Positions 23,564-26,670 of a stretch of 26,670 nucleotides of DNA are shown here, piece after piece (position 1 is the stretch's first letter; each line of letters starts with the position of its first letter). The stretch covers positions 15,843 through 42,512 of the forward strand of contig JAUJLZ010000002.1 of NCBI GenBank assembly GCA_030447125.1, read 5' to 3'. Origin of the DNA: Acidimicrobiales bacterium. GTDB lineage: Bacteria; Actinomycetota; Acidimicrobiia; Acidimicrobiales; CADCSY01. The position numbers were made by a program, and so were the translations under genes. The notes below the pieces were generated by a model. It had not been told where the DNA came from. It did no database searches and saw only the letters and a program-made list of their open reading frames with translations.

Positions 23564-24216
23564 GGCGCCACCATGACCAGGCGCACCGGCCCGGCCTCCG
23601 CCGCGGCCGCCACCTGGTTGGCGTCCTGTTCCTCGGCGCGCAGCGACACGTGCCACCGGCCCTGGTTGTCCTCGGCCCGGGCCTCGATCACTTCGGCCCG
23701 CTCCGCCACCAGGGCGCCCTCCTGGCTCGTCCCGCTGGGTGCAGCCACCACGTTGACCAGGTCGCCCGGTCCGAGACGACCCGAAGGGATGTGACCAGCT
23801 TCGAGGGAGAGCCCGACGACGCCGTCGCCGGGCGCCAGGACGGGGCCATCGCTCACCAGCCCGGTCGTGACGAGCGTTCCCGCCGGGAGATGGGAGACCG
23901 GCCGCCGCCCGATGACCTCGGCCGACTGCGAGGGGTCCAGCAGTGGCACCCGTTCGTCGCTGGCCACGTGTACCACCCGCAGGTCCTCGACGCCGATGGT
24001 CTCGCCGGGGCCGACGTCGACGGCCAGGGCCAGCACCGGGTCCTTCTGCACTGCGTTGAGGTGCCAGAGCACCCCGGCCAGGGCGAAGCCGACAGTCACC
24101 AGCACGCCGACGGCGACCTCGGGCAGGCGGCCCCGGCCCCCTGGCGGGTGCAGCGCCAGCTCGTCTCGGACCTTGGCGCCGTTGGTTCCGGCTCGCTCTC
24201 GAGTGGTCGTGGCCAC
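23560..24216 (-). CDS. cpaB: CpaB/RcpC-like SAF-domain pilus protein (218 aa)
   Basis: GTG 24216 follows GAAGGGAG four bases upstream. A cytoplasmic N-terminus of about 32 residues precedes one membrane segment (residues 33-55, EVAVGVLVTVGFALAGVLWH). Then comes the SAF domain: VLALAVDVGPGETIGVEDLR, the IGRRPVSHLPAGTLVTTGLV core, and a second part (DGVVGLSLEAGHIPSGRLGP, DLVNVVAAPSG). This is the standard build of CpaB/RcpC, the cell-envelope component of Tad machines. In Gram-positives without secretin the partner outside the membrane is unknown; the domain may contact glycan or peptidoglycan. Confidence 0.87.
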   Translation of the reverse strand: MATTTRERAGTNGAKVRDELALHPPGGRGRLPEVAVGVLVTVGFALAGVLWHLNAVQKDPVLALAVDVGPGETIGVEDLRVVHVASDERVPLLDPSQSAEVIGRRPVSHLPAGTLVTTGLVSDGPVLAPGDGVVGLSLEAGHIPSGRLGPGDLVNVVAAPSGTSQEGALVAERAEVIEARAEDNQGRWHVSLRAEEQDANQVAAAAEAGPVRLVMVAP

Positions 24217-24229
24217 GTTGCTCCCTTCG

Positions 24230-25069
24230 CTATCCGGTCTCAATCGCCTGGATCTCGCCCACCCGCACCTCCCAGGAGGCGGAGCGGGTGATCCCGGGCA
24301 GGCGCCCGCCCTCGCCGAGGTTGGAGCTCCAGCTCACCTCGAATTCGACGGTGACCGAGAGGGTGAACCTGCCGTCCGCCTCACCCGCCGAGGAGCGGCC
24401 ATAGGTGTAGCGGCACTCGCTGGCGTCCTCGGCCATGCCCGGTCGCCACTCCAGCCCTGGTCCGCTGCATACGGCGTGACCCCCGTCCCCGGCCGACCAG
24501 CGGGCCCGTACCGGCGTGGCCGTGACCGCCGAGGTGACGCTGCCGGCCCGGGCGGTAGCCCGGTACGCACGCCACCAGCCCTCGTCCAGCCAGAGCCAGG
24601 TCGGCAGCCCCGTGTAGAGCACCTCGTCGACCGCCGGGCTGGTGAGCAGCGGGGGCGGGGCGATATCGACCGAGCGGACGGCCTCGGCCGCCAGCGTCTG
24701 GGGCTGGACCTCGGTGGTGGACTCGGGCACCACGAAGGAGTCGCCCACCGGCACGGGTTGGCCGTCGCAGACCTTCTGGTACCACCGCCCCGTCTCGGAG
24801 TGGAGGCGCTGGCCGTCGGAGTCGAAGACTCCGACGGCGGTGTCGTCTTCGGTGAAGACCTGCCAGTCGCAGTTGCTCGCTTCGGAGGAGGGCCCCCACC
24901 CGGTCGGCTTCACCTCGATCTGGTCGGAGGCGGCCGCGGTCGCGTTGCCGCCGTCAACATAGGCCCCGGCGTTGGACGTCCGCTCCTCGGCGCTGGCACC
25001 AGTGCCCGTCGCCGTCAGAAGGTGGAGCAGCGAGACGACGAAGGTCAGAACTCGGAACTGAGTGCGCAA
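24230..25069 (-). CDS. Secreted protein of unknown function in the Tad operon (279 aa)
   Basis: Signal peptide FRVLTFVVSLLHLLTATGTG with a likely cut after ASA, then a mature domain of about 250 aa with four cysteines (in SNCDWQVF, QKVCDGQPV, HAVCSGPG and SECRYTYG), so two disulfides are likely. The C-terminal part (RFTLSVTVEFEVSWSS ... SASWEVRVGEIQAIE) is beta-rich and resembles an immunoglobulin-like or PKD-like strand pattern. TTG 25069 was chosen because GGAGG lies about ten bases upstream; GTG 25087 is the alternative. It overlaps the lipoprotein gene by about 25 nt. Its place next to CpaB suggests an envelope partner of the pilus. Family not recognised. Confidence 0.75.
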   Translation of the reverse strand: MRTQFRVLTFVVSLLHLLTATGTGASAEERTSNAGAYVDGGNATAAASDQIEVKPTGWGPSSEASNCDWQVFTEDDTAVGVFDSDGQRLHSETGRWYQKVCDGQPVPVGDSFVVPESTTEVQPQTLAAEAVRSVDIAPPPLLTSPAVDEVLYTGLPTWLWLDEGWWRAYRATARAGSVTSAVTATPVRARWSAGDGGHAVCSGPGLEWRPGMAEDASECRYTYGRSSAGEADGRFTLSVTVEFEVSWSSNLGEGGRLPGITRSASWEVRVGEIQAIETG

Positions 25070-25689
25070 CCGGCCACCCCCTCCCACCGCTGCACGAGGC
25101 TCGACGACGAGAGCTTCCACTCTCCGTCGACCTGTACCATCGTCGCTCGCACGTTGTGGGTGGCGACGGCATCATTGATCACCTCTCCGGTCTCGACCCG
25201 GTAGACGACGCCGTCGTCCACGAAGCACTCCTGGACGGTCGCCTGGTCGCCCTCGACCGAGACGACTCGCACCTCGCTTCTTCGACTGGAGCCATCGGGC
25301 CGCCGAACAGCGAGGCCCTCAGCCGCGTTCTGGCGGATGCCGGCGATAGCCGTCTCGAACTGCTCTCCGGTGGCGTACTCCCGCAGCCCTGGATGATCAG
25401 GGTTCACCGGTGCTCGGTTGGCCTCGAAGCGCGCCTCCCAGAACGCGTGGTAGCGAGTGATGATCTCCTCCTCGACGGGCTCCTGCCCGTCGGAGGGAGC
25501 GGTGGTCTCAGCTGGCGTGCTCTCGCTCGTCGACCGCTGCTCGATCGACGAAGGCGAGGGTGCCGCGATCTCGTCATCACCGTCCTCGCCGCAGCCAGCG
25601 AGCATCAGGCCGGCCACCACGACGGCGAGGACGAGGCCTTGACTGCGGGGTGACCAGAACGCTCGCCGGGAAGTCGCTCCCGTGCTCAT
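25045..25689 (-). CDS. Lipoprotein with NTF2-like domain (214 aa)
   Basis: First gene of the Tad operon. ATG 25689 has GAGGAG six bases upstream. A clear lipoprotein signal: SPRSQGLVLAVVVAGLMLAG ending at the lipobox cysteine C33 (LAGC). A low-complexity acidic/Ser/Thr linker (about residues 36-72) leads to a domain with EEEIITRYHAFWEARFEANR, then a strand-rich part (SEVRVVSVEGDQATVQECFV, NVRATMVQVDGEWKLSSSSL). This order fits NTF2-like lipoproteins common in actinobacteria. An upstream in-frame ATG near 25762 would place the signal peptide too far from the N-terminus. Anchored on the outer face of the membrane; exact role unknown. Confidence 0.83.
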   Translation of the reverse strand: MSTGATSRRAFWSPRSQGLVLAVVVAGLMLAGCGEDGDDEIAAPSPSSIEQRSTSESTPAETTAPSDGQEPVEEEIITRYHAFWEARFEANRAPVNPDHPGLREYATGEQFETAIAGIRQNAAEGLAVRRPDGSSRRSEVRVVSVEGDQATVQECFVDDGVVYRVETGEVINDAVATHNVRATMVQVDGEWKLSSSSLVQRWEGVAGCALSSEF

Positions 25690-25755
25690 CGACGGCTCCT
25701 CACCGGGGACGGCTGTCCCCGTTGACGGGCCGGACTCCGTGCGTCGGATCGAAGC

Positions 25756-25799
25756 GCTCATGATTGCAATGTGTGGTGTGGTGTGGTGTGAGCATGAGC
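25756..25799. repeat. Four-copy GTGTG tandem array inside a 7-bp inverted repeat
   Basis: GTGTG occurs four times in direct succession (25771-25790). It is flanked by perfect inverted arms GCTCATG (25756-25762) and CATGAGC (25793-25799). It lies 67-110 bp upstream of the first Tad-operon gene, between the possible promoter and the RBS, and so is a candidate operator or leader element. Confidence 0.7.
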
Positions 25800-25843
25800 C
25801 GGCCGGGGCTTGGGGCCAGCCCGGAGGGGTCAGGTTGGCAAGA

Positions 25844-25866
25844 CCCGGAGCCGTCGGGCTCCAGGG
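25844..25866 (-). promoter_or_regulatory. Leader hairpin, possible attenuator or weak terminator
   Basis: GGAGCC (25847-25852), loop GTCG, GGCTCC (25857-25862): a perfect 6-bp stem with a tetraloop, extendable by CCC/GGG (25844-25846 and 25864-25866) with one bulged base. A second, weaker stem GGGCT/AGCCC is at 25806-25822. No T tract follows. It lies after the sigma-like gene and ahead of the Tad operon, so it could terminate the first or attenuate the second. Confidence 0.45.
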
Positions 25867-25870
25867 CAAG

Positions 25871-25901
25871 AGCATAAACCCTCTCCGGCCTCCGTCCGTC
25901 A
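25871..25901 (-). promoter_or_regulatory. Possible promoter of the Tad operon
   Basis: On the minus strand TGACGG (25896-25901) and TATGCT (25871-25876) are spaced by 19 bp. The spacing is longer than the usual 17, and actinobacterial promoters vary, so this is a tentative call. It would give a 5' leader of about 170 nt that contains the hairpin and the GTGTG array. Confidence 0.3.
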
Positions 25902-25919
25902 CGACGTACTGACGCCGCG

Positions 25920-26603
25920 TCATCCGGCCAAGGCCAGTCGCAGCTGGTGCTCGGCCTTCCACCGGCGCTGGTTCAGTGCGTGGACGCTCGCTCCGCCCTC
26001 GGCGGCGACCTCCTGAAGTAGCTCGCCACCCACCCGCGTACGCAGCACGAGGAGCAAGGCGCCGGGCGAGATGACCCCGCGCCGCTGGGCCTCCACCACC
26101 TCGCCGACGATCGAGCGACGGACGGCGACGTCCTCGGCGGAATCGACGGTGGGCTCGCTCGCCGGACCGACGTCCTCGAGCGGGTTGTCGGGCAAGACCC
26201 GGCCCTTGCGGTAGCGCTTGCGGACGTCCCACAGCACGTTGGCCGCCACCGATCCCGGCCGGGTCGAGGGGTAGGTGCTGATGCGTTCCCAGGCCAGTGC
26301 GACCAGGTTGTCGAGTACCTCGCGGTCCCCGCCGGCGTGCTCGCCGGCCATGCGCACCAGCCCGGGCATCAGGGCCTGCAGCAAGGTGCGAGCAGCCAAG
26401 GCGTCCTGCGGGGCCAGGCGGCCCAAGGCGGAGAGGATGGGGCGGGCCAGGCGTGCATCGATCCGGCGCTCCAGGACCTCCTCGAGGTCACGGAGGCCGA
26501 CAAGCGCCTCCTCCTGCTCGGCCCAGCGCCGCAGGGCGCGCCGTGCCTCCTTGCTGCGGTTGATCCTGGCCCACTCCCGGTCCAGGGCGTGTCCGATGTC
26601 CAT
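25920..26603 (-). CDS. Sigma-70-like regulatory protein (227 aa)
   Basis: ATG 26603 has a near-perfect RBS (GAAGGAGGT, five bases upstream). The central part (ALAARTLLQALMPGLVRMAG, then LDNLVALAWERISTYPSTRP, ending in DVRKRYRKGR) resembles a sigma region 2 helix bundle: an aromatic core followed by a basic helix. The C-terminal part (SPGALLLVLRTRVGGELLQE to LNQRRWKAEHQLR) resembles a region 4 helix-turn-helix. The N-terminal 55 residues are a charged helix. Related sigma-like proteins occur in actinobacterial mobile elements and are often labelled hypothetical. Located upstream of the Tad operon in the same direction, it may control the element. No membrane segment. The assignment is pattern-based. 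Confidence 0.68.
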   Translation of the reverse strand: MDIGHALDREWARINRSKEARRALRRWAEQEEALVGLRDLEEVLERRIDARLARPILSALGRLAPQDALAARTLLQALMPGLVRMAGEHAGGDREVLDNLVALAWERISTYPSTRPGSVAANVLWDVRKRYRKGRVLPDNPLEDVGPASEPTVDSAEDVAVRRSIVGEVVEAQRRGVISPGALLLVLRTRVGGELLQEVAAEGGASVHALNQRRWKAEHQLRLALAG

Positions 26604-26670
26604 GGGGACCTCCTTCGTCTCGTCGAGTCGAAGGCAGGTCTCGCGCCGGGCGTCCCGTGATCGTTCCCGT

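Noticed and set aside
1..26670. CRISPR array, rRNA, tRNA, insertion sequence
   Set aside because: No regularly spaced repeats, no rRNA- or tRNA-like sequence noticed by eye, and no transposase or IS ends recognised. A covariance-model scan would be needed to exclude a tRNA in 12370-15250.

Overview
The window is GC-rich (about 70% or more in coding stretches) with many GTG starts and 4-nt start/stop overlaps (GTGA or ATGA). The protein families are typical of Actinomycetota: SCO6880-type conjugation protein, a DUF6112-like small membrane protein, BTAD regulator, and a Gram-positive Tad locus without secretin. The gene content looks like part of a conjugative plasmid or integrative conjugative element of a high-GC actinobacterium. 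No relaxase, integrase, replication initiator or oriT could be recognised, so the mobile-element call is an inference from the transfer genes.

Layout. (1) Positions 1-11187, minus strand, form one tightly packed transfer operon. Read from its 5' end it encodes a DUF6112-like membrane protein, a VirB8-like anchored protein, a TrbL/VirB6-like polytopic protein, an SCO6880 protein, a VirB4-like ATPase, a CHC2/Toprim primase, a TraG/VirD4-like coupling protein, two small unknowns, a 73-aa ORF and the first part of a large N6-adenine methylase of the methylase-helicase type, cut by the left edge. The reading frame changes at the 73-aa ORF/methylase junction. (2) A bifunctional lytic transglycosylase/M23 endopeptidase (11296-12369, plus strand) is read divergently from this operon. 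It would open the wall for the transfer apparatus. (3) Positions 12370-15250 are a lower-GC, gene-poor island. It holds one intact secreted four-cysteine protein, a RelE/ParE-like toxin relic with a homopolymer frameshift, an FxLYD-domain relic with two frameshifts, the C-terminal scrap of a WhiB regulator, and unexplained coding-like remnants. (4) Positions 15251-25689, minus strand, are a single Tad/Flp pilus operon: lipoprotein, secreted protein, CpaB/RcpC, TadZ/CpaE-like, TadA, TadB, TadC, Flp pilin, two TadE-like proteins and a TadG-like protein. It ends with a 1004-aa membrane-spanning regulator that has two LysM domains predicted outside the cell and a BTAD/winged-helix module predicted inside. 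(5) A sigma-factor-like protein (25920-26603) lies upstream. A 230-bp leader between it and the Tad operon carries a possible promoter, a hairpin and a four-copy GTGTG array inside a perfect 7-bp inverted repeat.

How the parts may fit together (inference): the SCO6880/VirB4/TrbL/coupling-protein set would form the DNA-translocating channel, the peptidoglycan hydrolase would make room for it, the primase and methylase would act on the transferred DNA, and the Tad pilus would bring donor and recipient cells together. The LysM-BTAD protein is placed to link a cell-wall signal to transcription of the pilus or transfer genes. This architecture is the most interesting candidate system in the window.
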